Shown here piece by piece: positions 1 to 8,485 of a stretch of DNA of 64,000 bases (position 1 is its first letter; the number at the start of each line of letters is the position of its first letter). Under the pieces are notes generated by a model, which was not told the DNA's origin, searched no databases, and saw only the letters and a program-made list of their open reading frames with translations. The translations under genes were made by a program, and so were the position numbers. This DNA comes from Butyrivibrio sp. VCB2006 (GTDB lineage: Bacteria; Bacillota; Clostridia; Lachnospirales; Lachnospiraceae). Location of the stretch: positions 62,001 through 126,000 of the forward strand of contig NZ_ATVX01000010.1 in NCBI RefSeq assembly GCF_000420945.1, read 5' to 3'.

Positions 1-130
1 GTGTCTCGCCCAGTATGCCCGCAATCTCTTCACCTGTCATGGTGGCGTCAGGTTCATAGGAATGGCTTACATAAGGTATTTTCTTGCCATCAAGAACCCT
101 CATTACATTTGTCTTTTCTTCTTTTTTCAT
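1..130 (-). CDS. ybaK: YbaK/EbsC-family Cys-tRNA(Pro) deacylase, 5' part only
   Basis: Only the first 43 codons are present; the gene runs off the left edge. The minus-strand ATG is at 130. The peptide starts MKKEEKTNVMRVLDGKKI and continues with a Tyr-rich stretch and TGEEIAGILGE. That is the usual N-terminus of Cys-tRNA(Pro)/YbaK editing deacylases (KTNAMRxLD, then a helix that places the substrate loop). The family hydrolyses cysteine wrongly attached to tRNA(Pro) in the cytoplasm. It lies 34 bases downstream of the alcohol dehydrogenase on the same strand, so cotranscription is possible. The catalytic lysine lies outside the window, so the call rests on the N-terminal pattern alone. Confidence 0.7.
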   Translation of the reverse strand, partial: MKKEEKTNVMRVLDGKKIPYVSHSYEPDATMTGEEIAGILGET

Positions 131-164
131 ATTTCAAAAATGTCCTTGTTTATTATTGCGTATA

Positions 165-1337
165 TCAAAGTGCTGCCCTATAAATCTTCTCTACAGCCGC
201 AGCATCAAGAGGTCTGATTCTTGAAAGCTTAACTGTATCGTTCAATGTTGCATCAAGAGCAAGGGCCTTTATATCATCATCAGATGGATAAACTCCCAGC
301 TCGCTGATACGTACAGGCATTCCTATGTTTTTAAAGAACTCTACAGTCTTCTCAATTCCAAGAAGAGCTTTCTTGTCGTCATCGCCTTCAGTAATACCCC
401 AGACCTTATCAGCAAACCTGGCAAATCTTGGAAGAGCCTCCTTATACAGTTCTTTTGCCCAAGACCCCCATACAGCTGAAAGAGATGCTCCATGTGTTGC
501 ATCATATTTAGCTGAAATGGCATGGCCTAATTTATGTACAGAAAAATCCTTTCCTCTTCCGCATTCAGTGAGGTTATTGTGAGAAAGGCTAGATGCCCAG
601 AACACTTCACACATTGCATCATAGTTACTTGGATCATCAACTATAATTCTGCCATTTTTAATAACAGTTCTGATAAGTCCCTCTGCAATCTCGTCCGTCA
701 TATCACATTGAATACCCGGAATGAAGTATCTCTCCATGGTATGCATCATTATATCGGTAACACCGGCAGCCAGCTGATTCTTGGGAAGCGTCATTCCAAG
801 GGCAGGGTTAACAATTGCAAAGCGGCATCTGTTAAAGTCAGTATTTATGCCGGCTTTCTTGCCAATAGCTTCATTTGTCAGAACCGCTGAATCACTCATC
901 TCACTTCCTGCAGCGGCTATAGTAAGAACTACGCCAACAGGCATAGACTTTGTAAGCGGGACCTTTTTTGTCCACAGCTCCCAAAGATCATATTCAGGAT
1001 TAGCTGAGCCGTGAGCAATGGCTTTTGCTGTGTCTATAGCGCTTCCGCCGCCAACAGCAATTATCATATCTGCGCCAAAAGAAAGAGCTTCTTTAATTCC
1101 TTCCATCGCATGAGCCAAAGTAGGATTAGGCTTTGCCCCGCCAAACTCCTTGTATTCCACTCCTGCATCAGATAAAGATTTCTCAACTCTGCTTAGGAGA
1201 CCACTTTTTATAACACTGCCTTTTCCAAAAACAATAAGGGCTTTATTACCATATTTTTTGGCTGTTTCTCCTGTCTGACTTTCTGTGTCTTTTCCAAAAA
1301 CAACTTCTGTTGGTGCATAGTACTTAAAGTTTTCCAT
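165..1337 (-). CDS. Iron-containing alcohol dehydrogenase (butanol dehydrogenase-like)
   Basis: 390 residues, full length for group III metal-dependent alcohol dehydrogenases, which reduce aldehydes or ketones with NAD(P)H in the cytoplasm. The nucleotide-binding GGGSAIDTAKAIA lies near residues 97-109. Metal ligands are visible as the D..H pair in AGVTDIMMHTMERYF (about 190) and the histidines of HKLGHAISAKYDATHG (about 268-283). The C-terminal helical domain is complete. The start follows an AGGGAGAAG ribosome site. In fermenting Clostridia such enzymes dispose of reducing equivalents, but the substrate cannot be read from sequence; butanol, propanediol and other aldehydes are all possible. 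Confidence 0.9.
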   Translation of the reverse strand: MENFKYYAPTEVVFGKDTESQTGETAKKYGNKALIVFGKGSVIKSGLLSRVEKSLSDAGVEYKEFGGAKPNPTLAHAMEGIKEALSFGADMIIAVGGGSAIDTAKAIAHGSANPEYDLWELWTKKVPLTKSMPVGVVLTIAAAGSEMSDSAVLTNEAIGKKAGINTDFNRCRFAIVNPALGMTLPKNQLAAGVTDIMMHTMERYFIPGIQCDMTDEIAEGLIRTVIKNGRIIVDDPSNYDAMCEVFWASSLSHNNLTECGRGKDFSVHKLGHAISAKYDATHGASLSAVWGSWAKELYKEALPRFARFADKVWGITEGDDDKKALLGIEKTVEFFKNIGMPVRISELGVYPSDDDIKALALDATLNDTVKLSRIRPLDAAAVEKIYRAAL

Positions 1338-1402
1338 AGTCTTCTCCCTTTCTTCACATGTTCTGGCTAAATCATGACTTAACTAGTGACTTCTCAGCAA
1401 AA

Positions 1403-1430
1403 GAGCTCCAAAGCATTCGCTCCAGAGCTC
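1403..1430 (-). terminator. Hairpin terminator after the 100-residue gene
   Basis: On the minus strand the outer arms are GAGCTC and its complement (self-complementary hexamers at 1403-1408 and 1425-1430). The stem extends inward through three G-U pairs and AGC/GCT to a four-base loop, followed by TTTTGCTG. It follows the stop of the small gene at 1444. Confidence 0.55.
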
Positions 1431-1443
1431 ATTTAAGTTCTTT

Positions 1444-1746
1444 TCAAAGTGCTATATGCTGATCCTCGGCACCCTCAAACAATCTCTTACCATTGAATTC
1501 AGCATCGGTAACGTAGGTTATAATACCTTTTTTTCCAAGCTTCTTGCGGCCATACAAAACCAAGTGTATTCTCTTATCCTCAGTCATGTACTCCTCGGAA
1601 ACTTCATTAAAATCATCGCTTTTCTCTACAACATTTTTGAAATCCGACACAAAAGCAGGTATGATCACCGCTCCTATGCTCTGGCCCTGATTCGGACCAT
1701 AAATCCCCATAATTTCATGCAACAACTTCATTCTAAGTTCATCCAT
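1444..1746 (-). CDS. Hypothetical protein, 100 residues
   Basis: Not recognised. It is a soluble, acidic protein with no signal peptide or membrane segment: an N-terminal helix (MDELRMKLLHEIMGIYG), a GAVIIPAFVSDF strand region, a charged middle (SEEYMTEDKRIHLVLYG) and a short C-terminal tail. The start is backed by a GGGGGAAG ribosome site seven bases before the ATG. A hairpin terminator follows, so it probably ends its transcript. It lies between the pyrophosphatase and the alcohol dehydrogenase on the same strand. No function is proposed. Confidence 0.6.
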   Translation of the reverse strand: MDELRMKLLHEIMGIYGPNQGQSIGAVIIPAFVSDFKNVVEKSDDFNEVSEEYMTEDKRIHLVLYGRKKLGKKGIITYVTDAEFNGKRLFEGAEDQHIAL

Positions 1747-1827
1747 ATCGCTTCCCCCAAAGCTTTCATATTTTTTTGAACTTATGCGAAGGCATACATG
1801 TTACATGCCGATTTGATTTGCACAGAT

Positions 1828-1947
1828 AGATGATAAGTGTATATGCGTACAATCCGATTTGATTTGTTTACAAATCATCGGAGGATTGGACACATATATA
1901 CGCATCATCTACTTGCAAATCATAGAGGCTCGTCATATATGCCGAGC
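1828..1947. repeat. Long imperfect palindrome plus a short hairpin, intergenic
   Basis: Bases 1828-1910 form an imperfect inverted repeat of about 83 bases. It opens with AGATGAT and closes with ATCATCT; the arms share AATCC and GATTTG blocks with a few mismatches and small bulges. A second hairpin (GCTCG, 1928-1932, with CGAGC, 1943-1947, around CATATATG) sits just after the pyrophosphatase stop. The word CCGATTTGATTTG occurs twice (1808 and 1854). There is no T-run, so it does not look like a plain intrinsic terminator. It may be a folded 3' UTR or a small mobile palindrome. Confidence 0.5.
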
Positions 1948-1948
1948 A

Positions 1949-3595
1949 TTACTGCTGAATTGTTTCTACGATTGATGGAAGGAGCTGTTTCTTACGAGAT
2001 ACCACTCCAGGCAAGATCGCGCTGTTTCCCTCTACATTAACACCAAATGCAGAACCAAGGGTGTGCTGAGCCTTATTTCCTGCAAAAACAACTTCTGATG
2101 ATTCATCAATAATATTAGTCAGCATGAAGAACAGCATATCAAGGCCATCATCTGAAGCTACCTTCCTAAGCTCAGGCTGAATCTTTTCCTTGATCTCTGA
2201 AAGCTCCTCTGCACTCATAGAGTTGATCTGTCCGATACCGATAGTCATATCATCAACAGTAAACTTCTTGAAATCCTGATGAAGAATTTCAGTTGCAGTC
2301 TTGTCACTAAGATTAGATCCGGCATGGAACATCTCTTTTGCAAAGGATTCATAATCAACACCTGCAATAGCTGCAAGCTCTTCGCCGGCGTTCTTATCAA
2401 TAACAGTACAGGTAGGTGACTTGAACATAAGTGTATCTGACAGGATTGCTGCAAGAAGAAGTCCTGCAATAGTCTTGTCTATCTCTACCTGGTACTCTTT
2501 GTACATAAGGTAAATAATAGTACAGGTTGATCCAAGAGGCTGGTTTCTGAAAAATACCGGGCCTGCTGTCTCAATAGTACGAAGTCTGTGATGATCTATG
2601 ATCTCCAGAATCTCTGCACTGTCTGCTCCGTTAACAGCCTGGTTCTTTTCGTTGTGATCCACCAAAATAAGCTGTTTCTTGCGAGCACCCAGGAAGTTTC
2701 TTCGGCTGATCATACCAATGTAATGGTCATCCTTATCAAGAACAGGGAAATATCTGTGTCTCATCTGTGCCATCACTTCCTGAATATCTTCGATATAATC
2801 ATCCATGTGGAAACATACAAGACCATCTTTTTTCATTACATGCTCAATTGGCATACTCTGGTTGATAAGTCTTGCCACAATGAAGGTATCATGTGGAGTT
2901 GTGATAATCTTGGTGCCATGCTCTCTAGCCTGAATCTGGATAGTCTTGGCAACATCAGCGCCCTCGCAGACAATGATACATCCGGCGTTCATCTCAATAG
3001 CGCAAAGCTGCATGTCATATCTGTTACCAAGGATAACAACATCGCCCTCCTCAATAACATTTTCCATCATATCAGGGTTAGCTGCAGCAATAACAACTTT
3101 GCCTTTGTGGAGGACATCATCTATATCTCCCACAATCAGTTCTCCGTTTAAGGTTTCAACAATATTTCTATAGCAGGTCTTAGCTTCAGAAAGAATCTTA
3201 GGATCAATAACATCCATGTAGGTCTCAACGATATCATTGGTTGTAACAATACCATTAAGATCCGCACCCTCAGTAATACAAAGGGTAACAACTCCGGCGT
3301 CTCTCATCTTGGCCCAGGCATTCTTAAGAGAAAGATTTCTGTCTATGCCTTCAAGCATTCTTATCTCCATGTCCCTGACCTGAGTTCTCACGTCCTTAAC
3401 ATAGGCTGGGGTCTCTACTCCAAAATGAGAAAGAACAAACTGTGTCTCCTCATTGAGGTGTCCCGCTCTGCAAGCGATGTAATTTCCGCCTGTTATCTTT
3501 CTTTTTAAATTAGCATATGTAATAGCTGCACAAATAGAGTCCGTATCCGGATTCTTGTGTCCCATTACTATAACCGGTCTATCCTGTTTATTCAT
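1949..3595 (-). CDS. ppaC: Manganese-dependent inorganic pyrophosphatase with CBS-DRTGG-CBS insert
   Basis: 548 residues from the ATG at 3595, which has AGGAGAG upstream; a more distal in-frame start lacks support. Family II pyrophosphatases hydrolyse PPi in the cytoplasm using Mn/Co. The DHH domain starts with VIVMGHKNPDTDS (metal ligands H and D). A first CBS unit lies around 85-125, a DRTGG-like segment around 140-240, and a second CBS unit around 245-300. The second half of the DHH domain carries DHN and IDHH, and the DHHA2 C-terminal domain follows. This is the nucleotide-regulated CBS-PPase layout, about 240 residues longer than the plain form; AMP/ADP inhibition and ATP or Ap4A activation are known for relatives. 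It overlaps the upstream ttcA-like gene by eight bases, implying translational coupling. Confidence 0.93.
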   Translation of the reverse strand: MNKQDRPVIVMGHKNPDTDSICAAITYANLKRKITGGNYIACRAGHLNEETQFVLSHFGVETPAYVKDVRTQVRDMEIRMLEGIDRNLSLKNAWAKMRDAGVVTLCITEGADLNGIVTTNDIVETYMDVIDPKILSEAKTCYRNIVETLNGELIVGDIDDVLHKGKVVIAAANPDMMENVIEEGDVVILGNRYDMQLCAIEMNAGCIIVCEGADVAKTIQIQAREHGTKIITTPHDTFIVARLINQSMPIEHVMKKDGLVCFHMDDYIEDIQEVMAQMRHRYFPVLDKDDHYIGMISRRNFLGARKKQLILVDHNEKNQAVNGADSAEILEIIDHHRLRTIETAGPVFFRNQPLGSTCTIIYLMYKEYQVEIDKTIAGLLLAAILSDTLMFKSPTCTVIDKNAGEELAAIAGVDYESFAKEMFHAGSNLSDKTATEILHQDFKKFTVDDMTIGIGQINSMSAEELSEIKEKIQPELRKVASDDGLDMLFFMLTNIIDESSEVVFAGNKAQHTLGSAFGVNVEGNSAILPGVVSRKKQLLPSIVETIQQ

Positions 3596-4469
3596 CAAAC
3601 TTTTCTCTCCTGATATTGTCATAATCCTCAAGGAAGTGATGTCTTATTCCATCCTTATCTTTATAACATATTAACGCATTTATACTTACATTTTCTACAC
3701 TTTTAAAAATATTTGATTCCAAATACGGATTAATCTCTCGTAATTTACGAATTATAGCCTTTGTTTCTGCCCTCTTGGATACTGAACTGTCATTGTGAAG
3801 ATTACCTTCCTTTTCAAGCCGCTCAGTAAGCTTGCAGGCACATCTGATAAACTTAAGCTCATTATAATTCATCCAGTGGATAATGTCTTCTTCTCTCACA
3901 AGATAAAGGGGTCTTATAAGCTCCATTCCATCAAAGTTCGTGCTGTGAAGCTTAGGCATCATGGTCTGGATCTGACCTCCATACATCATGGCCATAAAAA
4001 TAGTCTCGATAACATCATCAAAATGGTGTCCAAGGGCAATCTTATTACAGCCAAGCTCCTTGGCCTTACTGTAAAGAGATCCTCTTCTCATTCTGGCGCA
4101 TAAATAACAAGGAGATCCACCAACCTGGGTAGTTACATCAAAAATCTCCGTATCAAATACTGTAAGCGGAATATTCATAAGCTCCGCATTATGTAAGATA
4201 TTCTGGTAATTGGCATCACTATAGCCGGGATTCATGGCAAGAAAAATAACCTCAAAGTTGTGCTTGCCGTGACGGGCAAGCTCCTGAAAAAGCTTAGCCA
4301 GAAGCATAGAATCCTTACCGCCTGAAATACATACAGCAATCTTATCCCCATCCTGAATAAGATCATAGGTATTGATTGCCTTTGTAAACTTACACCATAT
4401 TTCTTTTCTGTATTTTTTTATGATCGACCTTTCAATTTCACGGCAGCGATCTGTGCTTTTTTCAGCCAT
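3588..4469 (-). CDS. ttcA: TtcA-like PP-loop ATPase, tRNA thiolation family
   Basis: 293 residues. The PP-loop motif is SGGKDSM near residues 49-55. A Cys pair in SPCYLCARMRRG (about 120-131) and a second in IRCACKL (about 208-215) match the cysteines of the TtcA/TuaH group, which can hold an iron-sulfur cluster. The family activates tRNA bases by adenylation and inserts sulfur, in TtcA making 2-thiocytidine at position 32. The overlap with the pyrophosphatase start suggests PPi-linked coexpression, though that link is inference. In Firmicutes the exact modified base of this subgroup is not certain from sequence. Confidence 0.8.
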   Translation of the reverse strand: MAEKSTDRCREIERSIIKKYRKEIWCKFTKAINTYDLIQDGDKIAVCISGGKDSMLLAKLFQELARHGKHNFEVIFLAMNPGYSDANYQNILHNAELMNIPLTVFDTEIFDVTTQVGGSPCYLCARMRRGSLYSKAKELGCNKIALGHHFDDVIETIFMAMMYGGQIQTMMPKLHSTNFDGMELIRPLYLVREEDIIHWMNYNELKFIRCACKLTERLEKEGNLHNDSSVSKRAETKAIIRKLREINPYLESNIFKSVENVSINALICYKDKDGIRHHFLEDYDNIRREKFDE

Positions 4470-4513
4470 TAAAACCTCCGACTGTTCTAAAAAACTACTA
4501 TTTGCCTGTAATG

Positions 4514-5710
4514 TTAATCAATGCTTGTGAAAAGAGATAAATACTCATCGCACTCCTCAACGCTCTCACCGTAGGTAATCACATAACCTACATAGCCCTT
4601 ATATATGAAAACATACTGCTTCTCATAAATATGAAAACCTTCAAAATTAAGGTCAACCAAAACTCCCTTATAGGGTTTGCCGCAGAATTCGCCATCCATC
4701 GTTTCGATAGTGACATCATCAGCATCCCACTCCTTCTTAAGAGCAGCTTTATTGATATACTGCTTCATATCAACGCCGTCAAGCAAAGTATCATCATCAA
4801 TTCCGTAGTACTTAACCCTGACAATGACTTCTCCAAGAGATAAATCATCTGTGGCTTCTGCGCACATCTCGGTTCTGATAACTCCGTCGTTGACATCATC
4901 CGAAAGAGAAGTAAGGAAATCCTCACTGTCTGCACCATCCATGTCTGCAATACTCTCATTAGAAGAATATACCATTGTGGAAGGAAGCACAAACTTTATT
5001 CCAAGAGCATTACTTGTGAAATACTCTCCATCAATTTCAAATGCCTCATATTCGGTCACATACTGATCAAAAACAAGAGGTCCGATATCAACGGACATAT
5101 CTTCCGTTGCTTCTTCAGAAGCACTGCTTTCGCCAAGTATATCTGCAAATGAATCGGTTTCTTTTGACTCCGACTCTGAAGCAGTTAATGTATCATCAGC
5201 TGAGAAATCAGCAGCTGTCTTAGTATAACGAAATGTAACAAAAGCTTCAGCCAGATACAAAACAACAATTACAGCGCTAAGAATAAGACCAATAGTCTTG
5301 TACATATTATCATCTTCTGTAAACATGAAGTTTCTATGATCAAAGTAAACATAGTTAATAATAAGAAGAATAATTCCCGCAGCAATAGCTGAAAACAGGC
5401 TTGAAGCGTCGATTCCTGCACGTATATTAATCACAGCAGTTACGATACTACTTAGCACTGTTACCGCATTAAAGATAAGCAAAAGCTTAGGAGCAAAAGA
5501 CATTTTCTTGCGAAGTTCATAATGTACGCAGAATGCTAGTACTGCCATTAAAAGGTACTCGATTGCTGTGAAATTTTCTAAAATGTCGAAGCCACCATCG
5601 ATTGTTATGCTAGTCAAACCCATCATGGCACTTATTACTATTGCAAGGGGAAGCTGAACAAATATTATAAATTTGTACCATCCCATTTTCTGTTCATACT
5701 GTGTTTCCAT
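4514..5710 (-). CDS. Membrane protein with N-terminal multi-helix domain and extracytoplasmic C-terminal half
   Basis: 398 residues; family not recognised. About five hydrophobic helices fill residues 10-165 (for example FIIFVQLPLAIVISAMMGL, LLMAVLAFCVHY, LIFNAVTVLSSIVTAVI, IAAGIILLIINYVYF, LILSAVIVVLYLAEAF). An acidic Ser/Glu/Asp linker (about 168-210) leads to a folded soluble domain with many aromatic strands to the end. The topology suggests the second half lies outside the cell. It starts 44 bases upstream of the ttcA-like gene and may head that operon. No catalytic motif is visible. Confidence 0.6.
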   Translation of the reverse strand: METQYEQKMGWYKFIIFVQLPLAIVISAMMGLTSITIDGGFDILENFTAIEYLLMAVLAFCVHYELRKKMSFAPKLLLIFNAVTVLSSIVTAVINIRAGIDASSLFSAIAAGIILLIINYVYFDHRNFMFTEDDNMYKTIGLILSAVIVVLYLAEAFVTFRYTKTAADFSADDTLTASESESKETDSFADILGESSASEEATEDMSVDIGPLVFDQYVTEYEAFEIDGEYFTSNALGIKFVLPSTMVYSSNESIADMDGADSEDFLTSLSDDVNDGVIRTEMCAEATDDLSLGEVIVRVKYYGIDDDTLLDGVDMKQYINKAALKKEWDADDVTIETMDGEFCGKPYKGVLVDLNFEGFHIYEKQYVFIYKGYVGYVITYGESVEECDEYLSLFTSID

Positions 5711-5811
5711 TTATTCCACCTCATCTAAATAAAAATTAGCGTCAAACGAACTTTCCAAGTATATCATTTTGATTATTTGAAGTAAATGATAATAATCTAA
5801 TAAAATAACAA

Positions 5812-5847
5812 AAGAGAAGATACGTATTGCCGCGCATCTTCTCTTAT
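5812..5847 (-). terminator. Intrinsic terminator after the lipoprotein gene
   Basis: A stem of about 13 pairs (AAGAGAAGATACG against its complement, one G-U or mismatch) is followed on the minus strand by TTTTGTTATTTTAT. It sits just past the stop of the lipoprotein gene at 5856. Confidence 0.8.
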
Positions 5848-5855
5848 ATAAATCA

Positions 5856-6656
5856 TCACTTGCTCTCTATTGATTTCATAAGCTGGTCAGCAAGATTGCT
5901 AAGTTCCTCAGTACTCATAAGTTCATGTGTAGTGGTAAGATTGTTATACTTAGCTTCTGCAAGCTGCTTGTCGATATCATCCTTGCAGGGTGGATAAAAC
6001 CAAATTGAAAGAGATTTATCATTATTATCACTTGGATAAGCATCCAAAATTACTGTGCAGTTGTCTGCAAGCCACATAAATCCGTTGTTCTCATCAGTAT
6101 GTACATAGCACTCTCCATAGTAATCCTCAAAGAGTTCTCTGTACTTATCAACCTTTTTGGCTCCCTCTATATCATAAATCCACACTTCTGATAATTTATT
6201 GTCATCATACTGGAATGTGAGGGAGGTAAAGTCATCATCTTTAATAGCCGGATGTCTAAACTTAGCCTCATAACGGTTGCTGCTTCCAAAAGAGTAATCT
6301 TTTTTCTCATACTCTTCTGACGTAATACCAAGAGTATCACAAGTAACTGTATATGCATAATCCCAATCAGTTCCAAAGAGGCAGAATGGATTCTTCATCC
6401 AGTAATCATGAATAGATTTCTTAGCCTCTCTAAGCTGATCATAATTGGTAACTTCAGCCTTCTGCTCCTCTGTCAGAGCATCATAAGCCTCAAACAGGCT
6501 TTCAACTTCCTTCTTATCGTCGTAGGTTATTTCCCCCAGCGCCTCTATCCTGTCAATTACAGCCTGCGCCTCTTCAGAAATCTTAGGCTCAGTACTGCCA
6601 CAACCAGCCAGCATAGCAGCAACAATAAGTGTCGCAAATAAAACTTTCTTCTTCAT
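5856..6656 (-). CDS. Predicted lipoprotein, unknown function
   Basis: 266 residues with a lipoprotein signal peptide: MKKKVLFATLIVAAMLAGC, with lipobox LAGC and Cys19 as the lipidation site. The mature part is acidic and helical at first (residues 25-90, rich in Glu/Lys, including AYDALTEEQKAEVTNY). That resembles the small helical repeat domain found in many clostridial surface lipoproteins. A Tyr/Trp-rich beta region follows. It has its own terminator downstream and a gap upstream, so it looks monocistronic. Its partner and ligand are unknown. Confidence 0.65.
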   Translation of the reverse strand: MKKKVLFATLIVAAMLAGCGSTEPKISEEAQAVIDRIEALGEITYDDKKEVESLFEAYDALTEEQKAEVTNYDQLREAKKSIHDYWMKNPFCLFGTDWDYAYTVTCDTLGITSEEYEKKDYSFGSSNRYEAKFRHPAIKDDDFTSLTFQYDDNKLSEVWIYDIEGAKKVDKYRELFEDYYGECYVHTDENNGFMWLADNCTVILDAYPSDNNDKSLSIWFYPPCKDDIDKQLAEAKYNNLTTTHELMSTEELSNLADQLMKSIESK

Positions 6657-6753
6657 ATAAAAATAACTCCCCTTTCCTTAACAACACGCTCTAAATTATA
6701 TCACAAACTGTCAAGGAAAAAAGTTGCACGCCCCTTCACATTTTTCTTTTATT

Positions 6754-8484
6754 TTATGCGAACTGGCTGTTGTAGAGCTGGTAGTAGAAGCCCTGTTTAT
6801 CCAGGAGCTGCTGGTGGTTACCCTGCTCGAGGATGTGGCCATCTTTCATGACGAGGATTACGTCGGCCTCACGGATGGTGGAAAGTCTGTGGGCTACGAT
6901 AAAGCTGGTTCTGCCCTGCATCATCTTATTAAAGGCTTTCTGGATACGAATTTCTGTGCTGGTATCAATTGAGGATGTAGCCTCATCAAGGATCAGCATA
7001 GGAGGAATGCTCAGCATAACTCTGGTGATACAAAGAAGCTGCTTCTGACCCTGAGAGAGATTACCTCCGTTTTCTGAAATTACTGTATCATAGCCGTTAG
7101 GAAGACGCTTAATAAAGCTGTGGGCATGGGAAGCCTTGGCTGCTTCTATTATCTGCTCATCAGTGAAGCCTTCTCTTCCGAGAGTTATGTTGTCCTTAAT
7201 TGTACCGTTACGTAGCCAGGTTTCCTGGAGAACCATACCAAAATTCTCTCTAAGGTCGCCCCTTCTGATATCTCTGATGTCATTAAGGTCAACCTTGATG
7301 CTGCCCTTATCCACATCATAGAATCTCATAAGGAGGTTGATAAGTGTAGTCTTACCACTTCCTGTAGGACCTACAATTGCTACTCTCTGGCCCTTCTTAA
7401 TATCAAGATTAAGGTCCTCAATGAGCTTTTTATCCTTGTCATAAGAAAAAGCTACATCCGACAAAAGAACATCACCATTTAGTTTAAGATCCTTAGGCGC
7501 ATTTTCTTTATCAGAAATCTCAGTCTTTTCCTCAATAAGTCCAAATACTCTCTCAGCGCAGGCAAGAGCATTCTGAAGCTCGGTTACAACGCCTGAGATC
7601 TCATTAAATGGCTTGGTGTACTGATTGGCATAGCTAAGGAAAATTGTAAGTCCACCCACAGTCATTCCACCTGCTATGCAGGCAAAAGCTCCGAACAATG
7701 CGACAGCTGCATAAACTATATTATTGATAAATCTTGTACTTGGATTTGTAAGTGATGAAATAAATGTTGCTCTGATGCTGGCATCCTCAAGTCTTTCATT
7801 TATATCATCAAAAACTTCCATGTTCTCATCTTCATGAGTAAAGGCCTTAACCACAGAAAGGTTACCAACCATCTCATCTACAAAGGCTGTCTGATCTGAA
7901 CGAGCCTGGCTCTGGGCCTTAAAAAGCTTAAAGGATCTGTCTGCAACAAACTTGGCTACAAACAGAGAAAGTGGTGTCAAAACCACAACTACAATCGCTA
8001 TCTTAAAGTTAAGATAGAACATAAACACAAGAGTTCCTACGATAGTCACAACTCCGGTAAAGAGCTGTGTAAAGCCCATGAGAAGGCCATCTGAAAACAG
8101 ATCAACATCTGAAATGATCTTAGATACAATGTCTCCTGTCTGCTTGGTATCAAGATACTCAAAAGGAAGCTTTTGCAGTCTTTCAAAGGCCTCTTTTCTC
8201 ACATCCCTTACTACCGCAAAAGTTATCTTATTATTGGCCTTGTTCATGATCCACTGACAAACCGAGATTAGCGCAACACTCACAACAAGATTTGTAAGGA
8301 TTTTACCTATTTTAACGAAATCAACATTTCCCTTACCAACAATATAGTCTATTGCACGACCTGCCAGAATCGGCACATACAACGACAAAAGAGCTGTTAC
8401 GATAGCCAGCGTCATAGAAACAAAAATAAGGAAACGATATTTACCTGCATAGCGCAGAACTTTTTTAAGTGTACCCTTCTTCAT
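6754..8484 (-). CDS. ABC exporter half-transporter, canonical ATPase subunit
   Basis: 576 residues from the ATG at 8484; AAGGAGG precedes it and the upstream exporter gene stops one base before. Six membrane helices lie in residues 15-300, then the nucleotide-binding domain: Walker A GPTGSGKTT, signature LSQGQKQL, Walker B MLILDEATSSID with the catalytic Glu, and H-loop AHRLS. Together with its neighbour it forms a heterodimeric ABC exporter of the TM287/288 or BmrCD type, moving drugs, lipids or peptides out of the cell. This subunit keeps the catalytic Glu and His, so the consensus ATP site is built from its Walker motifs. The substrate cannot be told. Confidence 0.9.
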   Translation of the reverse strand: MKKGTLKKVLRYAGKYRFLIFVSMTLAIVTALLSLYVPILAGRAIDYIVGKGNVDFVKIGKILTNLVVSVALISVCQWIMNKANNKITFAVVRDVRKEAFERLQKLPFEYLDTKQTGDIVSKIISDVDLFSDGLLMGFTQLFTGVVTIVGTLVFMFYLNFKIAIVVVVLTPLSLFVAKFVADRSFKLFKAQSQARSDQTAFVDEMVGNLSVVKAFTHEDENMEVFDDINERLEDASIRATFISSLTNPSTRFINNIVYAAVALFGAFACIAGGMTVGGLTIFLSYANQYTKPFNEISGVVTELQNALACAERVFGLIEEKTEISDKENAPKDLKLNGDVLLSDVAFSYDKDKKLIEDLNLDIKKGQRVAIVGPTGSGKTTLINLLMRFYDVDKGSIKVDLNDIRDIRRGDLRENFGMVLQETWLRNGTIKDNITLGREGFTDEQIIEAAKASHAHSFIKRLPNGYDTVISENGGNLSQGQKQLLCITRVMLSIPPMLILDEATSSIDTSTEIRIQKAFNKMMQGRTSFIVAHRLSTIREADVILVMKDGHILEQGNHQQLLDKQGFYYQLYNSQFA

Positions 8485-8485
8485 G

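Noticed and set aside
1..183. 60-codon plus-strand frame at the left edge
   Set aside because: The minus-strand frame there reads as the N-terminus of a YbaK-type deacylase, which explains the region better.
1800..1950. CRISPR-like repeats
   Set aside because: The repeated words are too short and irregular, with no spacer pattern and no cas genes in the window.
2588..3151. 187-codon plus-strand frame
   Set aside because: It is antisense to the CBS-pyrophosphatase; composition is that of a reverse-strand shadow.
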